Below are positions 34,690 to 43,960 of a stretch of DNA of 64,000 bases, in pieces. The stretch covers positions 1,612,001-1,676,000 of the forward strand of contig NZ_ACZO01000006.1 of the NCBI RefSeq assembly GCF_000176155.1. Direction: 5' to 3'. The notes beneath the pieces were generated by a model. The model worked only from the letters and a program-made list of their open reading frames with translations, did no database searches and had not been told where the DNA came from. The DNA comes from Vibrio metschnikovii CIP 69.14 (lineage in GTDB: Bacteria; Pseudomonadota; Gammaproteobacteria; Enterobacterales; Vibrionaceae). The translations under genes and the position numbers were made by a program. The number at the start of each line of letters is the position of its first letter. Position 1 is the first letter of the stretch.

Positions 34690-35145
34690 TTATTTGACTA
34701 CTCGAAGGCTTGGTCTACCTTGAGGTTTTGATGGTTCAGTATCGGTAGGTTGCTCATCAGCACCACTGTCTTGAGCAGCAATAGCACTCTCAGTCACCTG
34801 AGTCAGCGTTTGCTGATAAGCCGGCTCTGGTTCAAACATGGTGCCTGCCCCGTTCTCACGGGCATAAATGGCTTGCACCGCATAAAGAGGAACAATCACT
34901 AAGTGAGGGCGTCCACCAAAGCGAGCACTGAACGTGACCTCATCATCACCTAACTCTAAATTACCCACCGCGCGAGGAGCGATATTGAGGATGATCTGTC
35001 CATCTTGGACGAACTCCATCGGTACTCGTACCCCTTGCAGAGTCGCATCAACCACAAGGTGTGGTGTTAATTCATTGTCTAACAACCAATCATAAAACGC
35101 ACGTAGCATGAAAGGTCGACGAGGTGTCATTTTTTCAATATCCAT
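34690..35145 (-). CDS. sspB: ClpXP protease adaptor SspB
   Basis: SspB delivers ssrA-tagged and other substrates to ClpXP. From the ATG at 35145 it is 151 aa; the longer frame from 35178 would overlap sspA. The ordered substrate-binding domain covers residues ~5-110 (RRPFMLRAFYDWLLDN... through ARFGGRPHLVIVPLYAVQAIYARENG). A flexible acidic linker follows, and the C-terminal ClpX-binding peptide GRPSLRVVK matches the E. coli tail closely. It starts 10 bases behind sspA in the same operon. Confidence 0.95.
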   Translation of the reverse strand: MDIEKMTPRRPFMLRAFYDWLLDNELTPHLVVDATLQGVRVPMEFVQDGQIILNIAPRAVGNLELGDDEVTFSARFGGRPHLVIVPLYAVQAIYARENGAGTMFEPEPAYQQTLTQVTESAIAAQDSGADEQPTDTEPSKPQGRPSLRVVK

Positions 35146-35155
35146 AACACACCGA

Positions 35156-35791
35156 TTAACGCGACAGGCGCATCTCACGCTCAGCTTCTGTCAAAGAGGC
35201 TAAGAATGAATCACGCTCAAATACACGATTCATGTAGACTTTTAATTCTTTAGAACCAGGACCAATTAATTCAATACCTAAGACTGGTAAACGCCATAGT
35301 AATGGCGCGAGATAGCAGTCAATTAAGCTGAACTCTTCGCTCATGAAGTATTCGTATTCGGCAAATACCGGCGCAAGCGTTAATAAGTCGTTACGCAGTT
35401 TATTACGAGCCGCTTCCGCTTCGCTAGCATTACCACGAATCACTTTATCCGCTAATGAATACCAGTTTCTTTCGATACGATAGATCATTAAACGACTATT
35501 ACCACGAGCGACCGGATAAACTGGCATCAAAGGTGGATGAGGAAAACGCTCATCTAGGTATTCCATAATGATTTTTGAATCGTACAGCGCAAGCTCACGA
35601 TCAATCAGCGTTGGGACCGACTTATAGGGATTCAGTTCGATAAGTTCAGCAGGCAGATTATCTTCATCAACCAGTTCAACTTCAACACTGACACCTTTTT
35701 CAGCCAGCACAATACGTACCTGATGGCTATACATATCAGACGCACTCGAAAATAGAGTCATCACAGAACGTTTATTGGCAGCTACAGCCAT
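35156..35791 (-). CDS. sspA: Stringent starvation protein A (RNA polymerase-associated)
   Basis: SspA is a glutathione-S-transferase-fold protein that binds RNA polymerase and modulates transcription in stationary phase and stress. The start at 35791 (MAVAANKRSVMTLFSS) gives 211 aa and follows GGAGGG; the frame to 35875 adds 28 implausible residues across a hairpin. The N-terminal thioredoxin-like domain has LNPYKSVPTLIDREL near residue 50. The all-helical C-terminal domain contains the LLWRLPVLGIEL segment. A terminator-like hairpin lies about 30 bases upstream of the start codon. Confidence 0.96.
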   Translation of the reverse strand: MAVAANKRSVMTLFSSASDMYSHQVRIVLAEKGVSVEVELVDEDNLPAELIELNPYKSVPTLIDRELALYDSKIIMEYLDERFPHPPLMPVYPVARGNSRLMIYRIERNWYSLADKVIRGNASEAEAARNKLRNDLLTLAPVFAEYEYFMSEEFSLIDCYLAPLLWRLPVLGIELIGPGSKELKVYMNRVFERDSFLASLTEAEREMRLSR

Positions 35792-35819
35792 GGAGCCCTC
35801 CAGCACACACTTACAAGTA

Positions 35820-35848
35820 TAAAAACAATGGAGGCTTAGCCTCCATTG
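35820..35848 (-). terminator. Strong terminator-like hairpin just upstream of sspA
   Basis: CAATGGAGGC (35826-35835) pairs perfectly over 10 bp with GCCTCCATTG (35839-35848). On the minus strand the stem is followed by TTTTTAT, a full Rho-independent terminator shape. It stands 29 bases before the sspA start codon. A TATTAT at 35879-35884 (minus strand) could be an sspA -10 box, in which case the hairpin is inside the sspA leader. Confidence 0.75.
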
Positions 35849-35962
35849 ATGATTCGAATAATCAAAAATTAGCATGGCATAATAGCATATTTCGTGCTCA
35901 TCACGCTAATGTTCTTTCTTAAGCGTAATAACACTCGCCATGTAATCCGTTATTACCAATAC

Positions 35963-35987
35963 AAAAAAGCCCAGCAAATGCTGAGCT
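35963..35987 (-). terminator. Rho-independent terminator behind rpsI
   Basis: On the minus strand AGCTCAGC and GCTGGGCT pair (one G-U) around ATTT and are followed by T6. It lies 49 bases behind the rpsI stop. Confidence 0.85.
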
Positions 35988-36035
35988 TTTCGAACCACAA
36001 TCCAGCCGAAGCTGAAGGATAATCTTTGAAAAAGA

Positions 36036-36428
36036 TTAACGCTTAGAGAATTGAGGTTTACGACGTGCTTTACGTAGACCAACTTTCTTACGTTCAACGC
36101 AACGAGCGTCGCGAGTAACGTAGCCAGCAGCACGTAGTGCAGGACGTAGTGATTCATCGTACTCCATAAGAGCGCGAGTGATACCGTGACGGATAGCACC
36201 AGCTTGACCAGAAATACCACCACCTTTAACAGTGATGTATAGGTCAAATTTCTCTGTCATTTCAACAAGCTCAAGTGGCTGTTTAACCACCATGCGCGAA
36301 GTTGGACGACCGAAGTATTCATCAAGACTGCGCTTGTTGATTACGATGTTGCCGCTGCCTGGTTTAATAAAAACACGTGCAGCTGAGCTTTTGCGACGGC
36401 CAGTGCCGTAGTATTGATTCTCTGCCAT
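36036..36428 (-). CDS. rpsI: 30S ribosomal protein S9
   Basis: S9 (uS9) sits in the head of the 30S subunit, and its C-terminal tail touches P-site tRNA. The start at 36428 ([20 protein letters not shown]) gives the standard 130 aa. The conserved GxGRRKxxxARV opening, [15 protein letters not shown] near residue 68, and the basic tail ending in KFSKR-type residues ([12 protein letters not shown]) are all present. It follows rplM by 15 bases. Confidence 0.99.
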   Translation of the reverse strand: MAENQYYGTGRRKSSAARVFIKPGSGNIVINKRSLDEYFGRPTSRMVVKQPLELVEMTEKFDLYITVKGGGISGQAGAIRHGITRALMEYDESLRPALRAAGYVTRDARCVERKKVGLRKARRKPQFSKR

Positions 36429-36443
36429 TTCCGAAATCCCCAA

Positions 36444-36872
36444 TTAGATGTCTAGTACTTTTGGTTGTTGAGCAGCATGGTTGTGCTCAGCGCCAGCGTA
36501 AACTTTCAGCTTACGGTACATAGCACGGCCTAGAGGACCACGTGGAAGCATACCTTTAACCGCTAGTTCAAGAACCATTTCTGGCTTACGATCGATCAGC
36601 TTTTCAAAGCTGATTGATTTCAGGCCGCCAGGGAACTCAGTGTGACGGTGGTAGATTTTACCTTTAGCCTTGTTACCAGTTACAGTAACTTTCTCCGCGT
36701 TTACAACGATGATGTAATCACCAGTGTCAACGTGTGGAGTATATTCAGCTTTATGTTTGCCACGTAGGCGAGATGCAATTTCACTTGCAAGACGGCCAAG
36801 AGTTTTACCTTCAGCGTCTACAACGTACCAGTCGCGTTTTACAGTTTCTGGTTTAGCAACGAAAGTTTTCAT
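36444..36872 (-). CDS. rplM: 50S ribosomal protein L13
   Basis: L13 (uL13) is an early-assembly protein of the 50S subunit. The 142 aa show the family segments [16 protein letters not shown] near residue 16, [16 protein letters not shown] near 51, and the [20 protein letters not shown] signature near 107. In E. coli L13 represses the rplM-rpsI operon through its mRNA leader, and a structured leader is visible upstream here. Confidence 0.99.
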   Translation of the reverse strand: MKTFVAKPETVKRDWYVVDAEGKTLGRLASEIASRLRGKHKAEYTPHVDTGDYIIVVNAEKVTVTGNKAKGKIYHRHTEFPGGLKSISFEKLIDRKPEMVLELAVKGMLPRGPLGRAMYRKLKVYAGAEHNHAAQQPKVLDI

Positions 36873-36998
36873 GCTAACAATAACCCGTTAATTAAAATTT
36901 ACACTTAAAGGAGCATTTGCTCCCACTGTCTAAGAGCCCAGACATCACCCCTTCGAGTGGATGGCACTCTGGCCTAAAAGGCCGCAGTAACGGTGGGT
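36873..36998 (-). promoter_or_regulatory. Structured rplM leader (probable L13 autoregulatory leader)
   Basis: The ~125-base leader (minus strand) can fold into several short helices. GGAGC/GCTCC lies at 36910-36923, a GAGTG/CACTC hairpin near 36955-36970, and GGCC-TTTTA-GGCC near 36971-36983. Autogenous control of rplM-rpsI by L13 is reported in E. coli. Whether this fold is the same element is inferred from position and structure, not from an alignment. Confidence 0.5.
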
Positions 36999-37004
36999 TG
37001 CAGG

Positions 37005-37033
37005 ATTATAGAGAAGAGAGCGGAAAAAATCAC
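37005..37033 (-). promoter_or_regulatory. Promoter of rplM-rpsI
   Basis: A perfect -10 TATAAT (minus strand, 37005-37010) lies 17 bases behind GTGATT (37028-37033), a moderate -35. The start would fall about 125 bases before the rplM ATG. Confidence 0.65.
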
Positions 37034-37204
37034 CTTTTTTTGCTTAAAATCACAAAAAACTCTGCCAATCACTATCTCGCTTCGAAAATCAGTCAATAAA
37101 CAACAAATAGCATTACATAAAGTGAATTAATGAAGGTTCATCCGCATCGAGAATAGTCACCATCAATTTCAATCAACATAATCGCGCAGCGTTTTGGGCT
37201 CTTT

Positions 37205-38308
37205 TTAAGGTAAATGTGCTTTCGCCAAATACTCATGGGTTTGCATTTCAATCAATCTTGACTGACAGCGTTTAAACTCAAAACTTAACCGCTCTCCAGC
37301 ATAGAGCTCTTCTAACTTCACCTGCGCCGAAATAATCAGTTTGACATGACGCTCATAAAACTCATCCACTAAAGCGATAAATCGACGAGCAGCATCCTCA
37401 GTGAGTGGCCCCATCTGAATTACCTCAGCCAGTAAGACGGTATGATAAACACGAGACAGTTCAATATAGTCATTTTGACTACGAGCCGTTTGGCACAATT
37501 GAGCAAACGTCGCATACAATACGCCATCACTGGCTTTGACCACTGTTAATTGGCGATGATTGATGGCAATTTGCGTCTGGAACTCTTTATCACTACTCAC
37601 CAACTGAGCGTAATACTTGTCTAAATTATGCTGCGCTTGTTCATCTAATGGCGAATGATAAATTTCGGCTTGCTGTAGCGTTCGCAAGCGATAATCTACA
37701 CCACTATCAACATTCAAAATGTGGCAATGCTGCTCAATCAGTGCAATAGCGGGTAAGAAACGAGCCCGCTGCAAACCATTACGATAGAGCTCTGCTGGCG
37801 GAATATTCGAGGTTGCAACCAAAACCACACCGCGAGCGAATAGTCCTTGCAATAAAGTGGCTAAGATCATCGCATCGGTAATGTCTGAGACAAAAAATTC
37901 ATCAAAGCAGATCACGACGGCTTCTTGGCTAAATTTTTCAGCGACCGATTCAAGAGGATCGCTGATTTCGCCCAATTGCTTTAATTCATCATGCACACGA
38001 TACATAAAACGATGGAAATGGACGCGCATTTTCTTCTCGGTCGGTAAAGCATCAAAAAAGGTATCCATAAGATAGGTTTTCCCTCGCCCGACGCCTCCCC
38101 AAAAATACAGTCCCTGAGGCACGGTCATCGTCGGTGATGTAATACCCAGCCATTTTTTCCAACGCGAAGGTCGAACCACCGGTTGATTAATAAATTCACA
38201 TAACTGATGATGGAGCGCATCCAACGCCTCGACGGCGAGAGCTTGCGCGGCATCGTGTTGAAATCCTGAGCGTTTTAAATCTTGTTCGTATCGCTGTTTC
38301 GGTGTCAT
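37205..38308 (-). CDS. zapE: Cell division ATPase ZapE (AFG1-like)
   Basis: ZapE is a cytoplasmic AAA-type ATPase that associates with FtsZ under low-oxygen or stress conditions. The 367 aa carry Walker A in GGVGRGKTYLMD near residue 71 and Walker B in ICFDEFFVSDITDA near 133, followed by ATSNIPPAELY as a sensor-like stretch. Length matches the family (about 370). It is a single gene, divergent from zapG. The ~330 bases between rplM and zapE hold only the rplM leader and promoter. Confidence 0.94.
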   Translation of the reverse strand: MTPKQRYEQDLKRSGFQHDAAQALAVEALDALHHQLCEFINQPVVRPSRWKKWLGITSPTMTVPQGLYFWGGVGRGKTYLMDTFFDALPTEKKMRVHFHRFMYRVHDELKQLGEISDPLESVAEKFSQEAVVICFDEFFVSDITDAMILATLLQGLFARGVVLVATSNIPPAELYRNGLQRARFLPAIALIEQHCHILNVDSGVDYRLRTLQQAEIYHSPLDEQAQHNLDKYYAQLVSSDKEFQTQIAINHRQLTVVKASDGVLYATFAQLCQTARSQNDYIELSRVYHTVLLAEVIQMGPLTEDAARRFIALVDEFYERHVKLIISAQVKLEELYAGERLSFEFKRCQSRLIEMQTHEYLAKAHLP

Positions 38309-38459
38309 GATTACTTACTGTATCTCTAAGGAATAAAAACTGCCATCAGGCGCACATGCATTTTGCTTTATCGAATATCACTCTCATAGTAACATGTCAC
38401 TACAGCATGTGTAACCAACCCGTAAAAAACATGTTAAATAACAACAATAAGGAGTCGTT

Positions 38460-38900
38460 ATGCCTTGGATTTATGCCGTTGTAGGCCTAATAGTGGGGAT
38501 GGTTGTCGGAGTCGTTATTGCACGCTTGACCGCTGACAACTACAAAAACCAAAAGTCTCTGCAAAAAGAGCTGGATAACGCAAAATTTGCCATGGACCAA
38601 CAGCGCCAAGAGCTGGCTGATCATTTTGCTCAAACCGCAGAAATGCTTGATACACTCGGCAAAGATTATACCAAGCTCTATCAACATATGGCGAAAACAG
38701 CCACGGAGCTACAGCCTAATCTTCCAGAACAAGATAATCCGTTTATGAAAAAAATGGCTCAACATAAAGACAACGAGCCAAAACAAGAACTCGTTGAGCA
38801 GCCGCCTAAAGATTATGCACAAGGGGCGACCGGGTTATTAAAAAATGAACCGAAAACCATCCTACGTTCTTCAGATGTTATTCACAGTAAAGTGAATTAA
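38460..38900 (+). CDS. zapG: Z-ring associated protein ZapG (YhcB, DUF1043)
   Basis: A 146-aa bitopic inner-membrane protein. Residues ~4-25 form one Gly/Val-rich transmembrane helix (YAVVGLIVGMVVGVVIARL), followed by a long cytoplasmic coiled coil (~30-85, rich in Lys/Gln/Glu) and a disordered tail. YhcB/ZapG links cell division and envelope synthesis in gammaproteobacteria. The ATG follows AAGGAG with good spacing. It lies next to zapE and upstream of degQ, the normal location. Confidence 0.92.
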   Translation: MPWIYAVVGLIVGMVVGVVIARLTADNYKNQKSLQKELDNAKFAMDQQRQELADHFAQTAEMLDTLGKDYTKLYQHMAKTATELQPNLPEQDNPFMKKMAQHKDNEPKQELVEQPPKDYAQGATGLLKNEPKTILRSSDVIHSKVN

Positions 38901-39083
38901 ACCTTTTGCTCCCTCCAATAGATTGATCAGGGAGCATGCAATGGGTACTGAAGACTCAATTCGCAACACAATGATGAACTTTGTAAAGGTTTTTAAGTCA
39001 TAACTTTCACTCAGCCTATTGAAGTTTTTTTGTTCAAGACAAATATTACTTTCATGAAGCATTTATTTACGAGGATTGTTACG

Positions 39084-40451
39084 ATGAAAAAACCTTTGCT
39101 TGTTTTAACGGCTCTCTCTTTAAGCTTAAGTTCCCTCATCACACCATTGCAGGTTAATGCGGCATTACCCATTGCAATACAAGGCCAAACACTGCCTAGC
39201 CTGGCTCCGATGCTAGAAACGGTGACACCCGCCGTAGTCAGTATCGCGGTAGAGGGGACTCAAGTTGCTCGCCAGCGTATCCCTGATCAATTTCGTTTCT
39301 TTTTTGGTCCTAATTTCCCAACGGAACAGTTTCAAGAACGCCCTTTTCGAGGGCTCGGTTCTGGGGTCATTATTAATGCCAGTAAAGGTTATATTGTTAC
39401 CAACTATCACGTAATTAATGATGCAGAAAAAATTCGCGTCAAGTTGTATGACGGCAGAGAATTTAATGCAGAATTGGTTGGCGGTGATCAGATGTCTGAT
39501 GTGGCTTTACTGAAAATCAACACCACCACAAATCTTACTGAGATGCCAATCGCCGATTCCGATCAATTACGCGTCGGTGACTTTGCGGTCGCGATTGGTA
39601 ATCCCTTCGGTCTTGGACAAACGGTGACTTCTGGCATTATCTCGGCGCTGGGCCGTAGCGGCTTAAATTTAGAAAATTTTGAAAACTTTATTCAAACCGA
39701 TGCAGCGATCAACAGTGGTAATTCTGGTGGTGCATTAGTGAATCTCAATGGCGAATTGATCGGTATTAATACCGCTATTTTAGGTCCTAATGGGGGTAAT
39801 GTAGGGATTGGCTTTGCGATCCCATCCAATATGATGAAAAACCTCACCGATCAAATCATTGAGTTTGGAGAAGTCAAACGCGGCATGCTTGGTGTACAAG
39901 GGGGAGAGATTTCTTCTGAACTGGCGGAAGCTTTAGGCTATACCTCAAGCAAAGGAGCGTTTGTGAGTCAAGTCGTCGCAGACAGCGCAGCGGATAAAGC
40001 CGGAATTAAAGCTGGTGATATCATCGTCTCAATCAATGGCCGGAAAATCGATACTTTCTCCGAATTGCGAGCCAATGTCGCCACACTGGGACCGGGTAAA
40101 AAAGTGAAGCTAGGTGTGGTTCGTGATGGTAAAGACAAAACCTTCACCGTGACCTTAGAAGAGCAAGTGGTTAATAAAACCAAAGCGGATAATCTGCATC
40201 AAGGATTAACCGGTGCAGAACTGTCCAACACAACCGCAAGTGATAGTATTCAAGGGGTTAAAATCACTCAGGTAGAAAAAGGCTCGACCGCTGAAGCTTA
40301 TCAACTACAACAAGATGACATCATCATTGGGGTTAACCGTAAACGAGTCAGAAATATCGCCGAGTTCAGAGCGGTATTAGAGCAATCACCAGCGATACTG
40401 GCGCTGAATATACAGCGCGGTGATAGAACACTCTATCTTGTTATACGTTAA
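39084..40451 (+). CDS. degQ: Periplasmic serine protease DegQ (HtrA family)
   Basis: DegQ degrades or chaperones misfolded envelope proteins. From the ATG at 39084 (behind GAGG) the protein is 455 aa. A signal peptide ending in VNA precedes a trypsin-like domain with the catalytic triad: His in TNYHVINDA, Asp in SDVALLKI, and Ser in NSGNSGGAL. Two PDZ domains follow (residues ~265-345 and ~375-450). Two PDZ domains and soluble export distinguish it from DegS next door. Confidence 0.95.
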   Translation: MKKPLLVLTALSLSLSSLITPLQVNAALPIAIQGQTLPSLAPMLETVTPAVVSIAVEGTQVARQRIPDQFRFFFGPNFPTEQFQERPFRGLGSGVIINASKGYIVTNYHVINDAEKIRVKLYDGREFNAELVGGDQMSDVALLKINTTTNLTEMPIADSDQLRVGDFAVAIGNPFGLGQTVTSGIISALGRSGLNLENFENFIQTDAAINSGNSGGALVNLNGELIGINTAILGPNGGNVGIGFAIPSNMMKNLTDQIIEFGEVKRGMLGVQGGEISSELAEALGYTSSKGAFVSQVVADSAADKAGIKAGDIIVSINGRKIDTFSELRANVATLGPGKKVKLGVVRDGKDKTFTVTLEEQVVNKTKADNLHQGLTGAELSNTTASDSIQGVKITQVEKGSTAEAYQLQQDDIIIGVNRKRVRNIAEFRAVLEQSPAILALNIQRGDRTLYLVIR

Positions 40452-40478
40452 TCACTCAACAACGAGCATCTATCTTTC

Positions 40479-40506
40479 AAAGGCAGCGATCACTACGCTG
40501 CCTTTT
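40479..40506 (+). terminator. Rho-independent terminator behind degQ
   Basis: AAAGGCAGCG (40479-40488) pairs over 10 bp with CGCTGCCTTT (40496-40505) and runs into TTTT. It separates degQ from degS, so degS needs its own promoter in the ~230 bases that follow, which hold no gene. Confidence 0.82.
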
Positions 40507-40737
40507 GTTATTTCGGCTAGTGATGGTATCCTTAAAACACGCCTCTCATTACACCTCAACCCGCATTACAGGAAGGTACCAATCATCGGCAAATACTGTC
40601 AGCCTCTTGGGACTATCTCATTTGGTCTGATGAAGTTAATCAAGATAGTGCATCATTAATGCCGCATTGTCAGGTTTTTTAGTTAGCGACATCGTATCCA
40701 TGTTAAGTTCAGTGGCATGAATATATTTGGGGAAAAC

Positions 40738-41799
40738 ATGCTGATTTATCTGATTCGCTCTATTGGGCTTGGGTTGGTTATCGCACTCGCGGTGATTGTA
40801 GTCACGCCTTCATTACGAGCTCATCTGGTCGTTAAACCGAGCGCTCAACCCGCTCATATTGCCTCGTTACAAATTTCATTTAATGATGCGGTACGCCGAG
40901 CGGCTCCAGCCGTAGTGAATATCTACAGTCGAAAATATTCAGAAAACGATCGCAGCAAATTATCGACACAAGGGCTCGGCTCCGGCGTTATTGTCAGTGA
41001 AAAAGGTTATATCATTACCAATTACCATGTGATCGCTCAGGCCGATCAAATTATTGTCGCCTTGCAAGATGGTCGAGTTGCGGCGGCACAATTGGTGGGC
41101 CAAGATCGACGCACCGATATCGCTATTTTACAAATTGAAGGCAATAACTTACCCGTCATTCCTCAAAACCCTAACTATCATGCCAAAGTGGGAGATGTGG
41201 TACTCGCCATTGGCAATCCCTATAACTTAGGCCAAACCACGACCTTCGGCATTATCTCTGCAACCGGTCGATCATCGATCAGTGCTGATGGCAGACAAGC
41301 CTTTATTCAAACCGATGCGGCAATTAATGAAGGTAATTCAGGGGGGGCTTTAGTCAACACGCAAGGTGAGTTAGTCGGCATTAATACCGCCTCTTTTCAA
41401 CAGGCGACTGAATTAGAGACCTATGGAATTTCTTTTGCCATTCCGTTTGTTCTGGCTAATAAAATCATGGAAAAAATCATCGCCGATGGGCGAGTGATTC
41501 GGGGCTATATCGGCGTTGATGGACAAGATATTAATGCCGTGACTTCGCGTCTACTCGGTAGTGATCATATCGGCGGTATCGTGGTTCTCGGGGTTGATCC
41601 CAATGGACCTGCCGCCCAAGCGGGATTTATGGTTCGTGACATTATTTTAAAAATCGACGGGCAAAAAGTTAACGGTCGGCAGAGCGTCATGGATATGGTT
41701 ACCGATCTGCGCCCTGGCAGTGTGATTGAGTTTACCCTGCTACGTAAAGGGCAAGAAGTGATTGTGCCAGTGACGATTGCCGAAGATAGCCGAGAATAA
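40738..41799 (+). CDS. degS: Site-1 protease DegS of the sigma-E stress pathway
   Basis: DegS is the membrane-anchored HtrA protease that cleaves anti-sigma factor RseA when unfolded outer-membrane porins bind its PDZ domain. The ATG at 40738 follows GGGG and gives 353 aa. Residues ~5-27 are an uncleaved membrane anchor. The protease domain shows His in TNYHVIAQ, Asp in TDIAILQI and Ser in NEGNSGGAL. One C-terminal PDZ domain (~255-345) follows. One PDZ and a membrane anchor, next to degQ, make the assignment firm. Confidence 0.95.
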   Translation: MLIYLIRSIGLGLVIALAVIVVTPSLRAHLVVKPSAQPAHIASLQISFNDAVRRAAPAVVNIYSRKYSENDRSKLSTQGLGSGVIVSEKGYIITNYHVIAQADQIIVALQDGRVAAAQLVGQDRRTDIAILQIEGNNLPVIPQNPNYHAKVGDVVLAIGNPYNLGQTTTFGIISATGRSSISADGRQAFIQTDAAINEGNSGGALVNTQGELVGINTASFQQATELETYGISFAIPFVLANKIMEKIIADGRVIRGYIGVDGQDINAVTSRLLGSDHIGGIVVLGVDPNGPAAQAGFMVRDIILKIDGQKVNGRQSVMDMVTDLRPGSVIEFTLLRKGQEVIVPVTIAEDSRE

Positions 41800-41840
41800 G
41801 CTCACTGTTTAATTGATTCTCCCACAGCAAAAACAGATAA

Positions 41841-41869
41841 AAAAACGGAGCCGTTAGGCTCCGTTTTTT
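41841..41869. terminator. Bidirectional terminator between degS and rplS
   Basis: ACGGAGCC (41845-41852) pairs with GGCTCCGT (41857-41864) around GTTA, with A-runs and T-runs extending the stem. It serves both converging genes. Confidence 0.9.
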
Positions 41870-41892
41870 CAATGAGAACGCGAGTTCTAGCA

Positions 41893-42246
41893 TTATTTCT
41901 TAGTAAGCTTCTCTTTAATACGAGCTGCTTTACCAGATAGATCGCGTAGGTAGTACAATTTGGCACGACGTACTGCACCACGGCGCTTCACTTCAATGCT
42001 AGCGATGATTGGAGAGTGAGTTTGGAACGTACGCTCAACACCTTCACCGTTAGAAATCTTACGTACAGTGAAAGCTGAGTGTAGACCACGGTTACGGATA
42101 GCGATTACAATGCCTTCATAAGCCTGTAGACGCTCACGATCACCTTCTTTTACCTTAACTTGAACCACAACAGTGTCACCTGGTGCGAATTTAGGTAGGT
42201 CTTGTTTCATTTGCTCTTGTTCTAGAGCCTTGATGATATTACTCAT
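41893..42246 (-). CDS. rplS: 50S ribosomal protein L19
   Basis: L19 (bL19) lies at the 30S-50S interface. The 117 aa contain [23 protein letters not shown] near residue 25, [25 protein letters not shown] at the C-terminal part, and the usual N-terminal IIKALEQEQ. It is the last gene of the rpsP-rimM-trmD-rplS operon, which pairs two ribosomal proteins with a 30S maturation factor and a tRNA methyltransferase. Confidence 0.99.
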   Translation of the reverse strand: MSNIIKALEQEQMKQDLPKFAPGDTVVVQVKVKEGDRERLQAYEGIVIAIRNRGLHSAFTVRKISNGEGVERTFQTHSPIIASIEVKRRGAVRRAKLYYLRDLSGKAARIKEKLTKK

Positions 42247-42288
42247 GTTTTTAAATTCCTAGAATAAACTGATACTAAATTTAATAGG

Positions 42289-43029
42289 TTACTGTTGAGT
42301 CTCTTTAATGTACTCAGCCAGTAATTGTTCCTGTTCGTCAGTCAGAGCTAGGTTTTCCAGGAGCTCTGGTCTTCTTAGCCAAGTGCGGCCTAACGACTGT
42401 TTCAATCGCCAGCGACGAATTTCCTGATGATTACCAGACATCAATACCGCAGGTACGGTTTTTCCATCCAATACTTCAGGGCGCGTGTAGTGTGGGCAAT
42501 CTAGTAAGCCATTAGCAAAAGAATCTTCTTCTGCTGACGCGAAATCACCTAATACACCCGGAATAAAACGGGAGACGGTATCAATCAACGTCATGGCTGG
42601 AATTTCACCCCCAGTCATTACAAAATCACCGATTGACCATTCTTCATCAACCTCTGATTGTATAACGCGCTCATCTATCCCTTCGTAGCGGCCACAAATG
42701 AGCAATAAATTGTCATTCTTCGCCAGCTCTTCTACCCCTTGCTGATCGAGTTTACGACCTTGAGGGGAGAGATAAATCACTTTCGTCTTGCCCGGTGCGG
42801 CTGCTTTGGCTGCATGTATGGCGTCACGCAAAGGTTGCACCATCATTAACATACCAGGACCACCACCGTAAGGCTTATCATCGACCGTATGACGTTTGTC
42901 GTGAGCGAAATCGCGTGGATTCCAGTTCTGTACGGATAATAACCCTTTTTTTACCGCTTGGCCTGTGACTCCAAAATCCGTTACGCTACGGAACATTTCA
43001 GGAAATAGGCTAATAATGCCAACCCACAT
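42289..43029 (-). CDS. trmD: tRNA (guanine37-N1)-methyltransferase TrmD
   Basis: TrmD methylates G37 next to the anticodon and prevents +1 frameshifting. The 246 aa form the SPOUT trefoil-knot fold, with [14 protein letters not shown] near residue 54, [14 protein letters not shown] near 110 and [11 protein letters not shown] near 132 (knot and SAM site). The C-terminal helical tRNA-binding part is complete. It sits between rimM and rplS. Confidence 0.98.
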   Translation of the reverse strand: MWVGIISLFPEMFRSVTDFGVTGQAVKKGLLSVQNWNPRDFAHDKRHTVDDKPYGGGPGMLMMVQPLRDAIHAAKAAAPGKTKVIYLSPQGRKLDQQGVEELAKNDNLLLICGRYEGIDERVIQSEVDEEWSIGDFVMTGGEIPAMTLIDTVSRFIPGVLGDFASAEEDSFANGLLDCPHYTRPEVLDGKTVPAVLMSGNHQEIRRWRLKQSLGRTWLRRPELLENLALTDEQEQLLAEYIKETQQ

Positions 43030-43055
43030 GTGTTCTTCGCCTTATCGATTTAGAG

Positions 43056-43610
43056 TTAAAACGCAGGATCCCAGTCAACTTCGATCCGTTGAGCGGTGCG
43101 ATCAATCTGTTTGATCACTTGCTCTTCAAGAAACGGAATTAATCGTTCCTTTTGCCCAAAAGCATCTTTAAGATTCGCTTTCACTACGAGAACATCGTTG
43201 GAGCCAGTTTCTAACATATCGACAACTTCACCAAGGTCATAACCTTGCGTTGTCACCACTCGCATTCCAAACAATTCACGCCAGTAGAATTCATCTTCTG
43301 ACAGCTCAGGTAATGAAGCTGGGTCAATTGAAATTTCAAAGTTAGTCAATAGATGAGCATCTTCACGCACATCAAGACCTTCAAGTTTAGCCACCAAACC
43401 TTTGTTATGGCGCTTCCAACTTTCTACTTTGTACTCAACCCATTCACCATTTTGGTTTACCAACCAAGGGCTATAATCGAAAATGCTTTCAGCATTGTCT
43501 GTGTAGGACAAAACTTTAAGCCAGCCACGAATGCCATAAGAAGCACCAAACTTGCCTACAACAATTTTCTCGCCTTGCTCGCTCATTGTCTGTTTGCCTT
43601 TCATCGACAT
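43056..43610 (-). CDS. rimM: Ribosome maturation factor RimM
   Basis: RimM binds S19 and assists assembly of the 30S head. The 184 aa have the N-terminal RimM barrel ([22 protein letters not shown]) and the C-terminal PRC barrel, with [14 protein letters not shown] near residue 109 and [14 protein letters not shown]. The start at 43610 ([12 protein letters not shown]) follows rpsP by 20 bases; an internal ATG at 43586 (MSEQ) is an alternative. Confidence 0.97.
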   Translation of the reverse strand: MSMKGKQTMSEQGEKIVVGKFGASYGIRGWLKVLSYTDNAESIFDYSPWLVNQNGEWVEYKVESWKRHNKGLVAKLEGLDVREDAHLLTNFEISIDPASLPELSEDEFYWRELFGMRVVTTQGYDLGEVVDMLETGSNDVLVVKANLKDAFGQKERLIPFLEEQVIKQIDRTAQRIEVDWDPAF

Positions 43611-43630
43611 AAACTAGTTGCTACTGGTCA

Positions 43631-43879
43631 TTAAGCCGCTTTTTGAGCGTCTTTAACTAGTTTAGCTACGCGATCAGATAGAGATGCGCCTTGTGATACC
43701 CAATGGTTCACGCGATCTAGATCAACACGTAGGCCTTCTTCTTTGCCCGCTGCTGTTGGGTTGAAGAAGCCAACTTTCTCAATGAAACGGCCAGTTGCTG
43801 AGTTGCGGCTATCAGCTACAACGATTTGATAAAATGGACGCTTTTTAGCGCCGTGACGTGCCAAACGAATGGTTACCAT
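43631..43879 (-). CDS. rpsP: 30S ribosomal protein S16
   Basis: S16 (bS16) is an assembly protein of the 30S body. The 82 aa have the invariant opening [31 protein letters not shown] near residue 22 and [13 protein letters not shown] near 54. It is the first gene of the rpsP-rimM-trmD-rplS operon. Confidence 0.99.
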   Translation of the reverse strand: MVTIRLARHGAKKRPFYQIVVADSRNSATGRFIEKVGFFNPTAAGKEEGLRVDLDRVNHWVSQGASLSDRVAKLVKDAQKAA

Positions 43880-43960
43880 GTCGTCCTCTTTGCTTTCTCA
43901 AAAATAAAATTAACCCCAGAAACTATTTACTTAAAACAGTTTGGGGTCTCGTGCCAAAAT

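Noticed and set aside
40420..40659. 79-codon plus-strand frame after degQ
   Set aside because: It starts inside degQ in another frame, runs through the degQ terminator hairpin and has no recognisable features.
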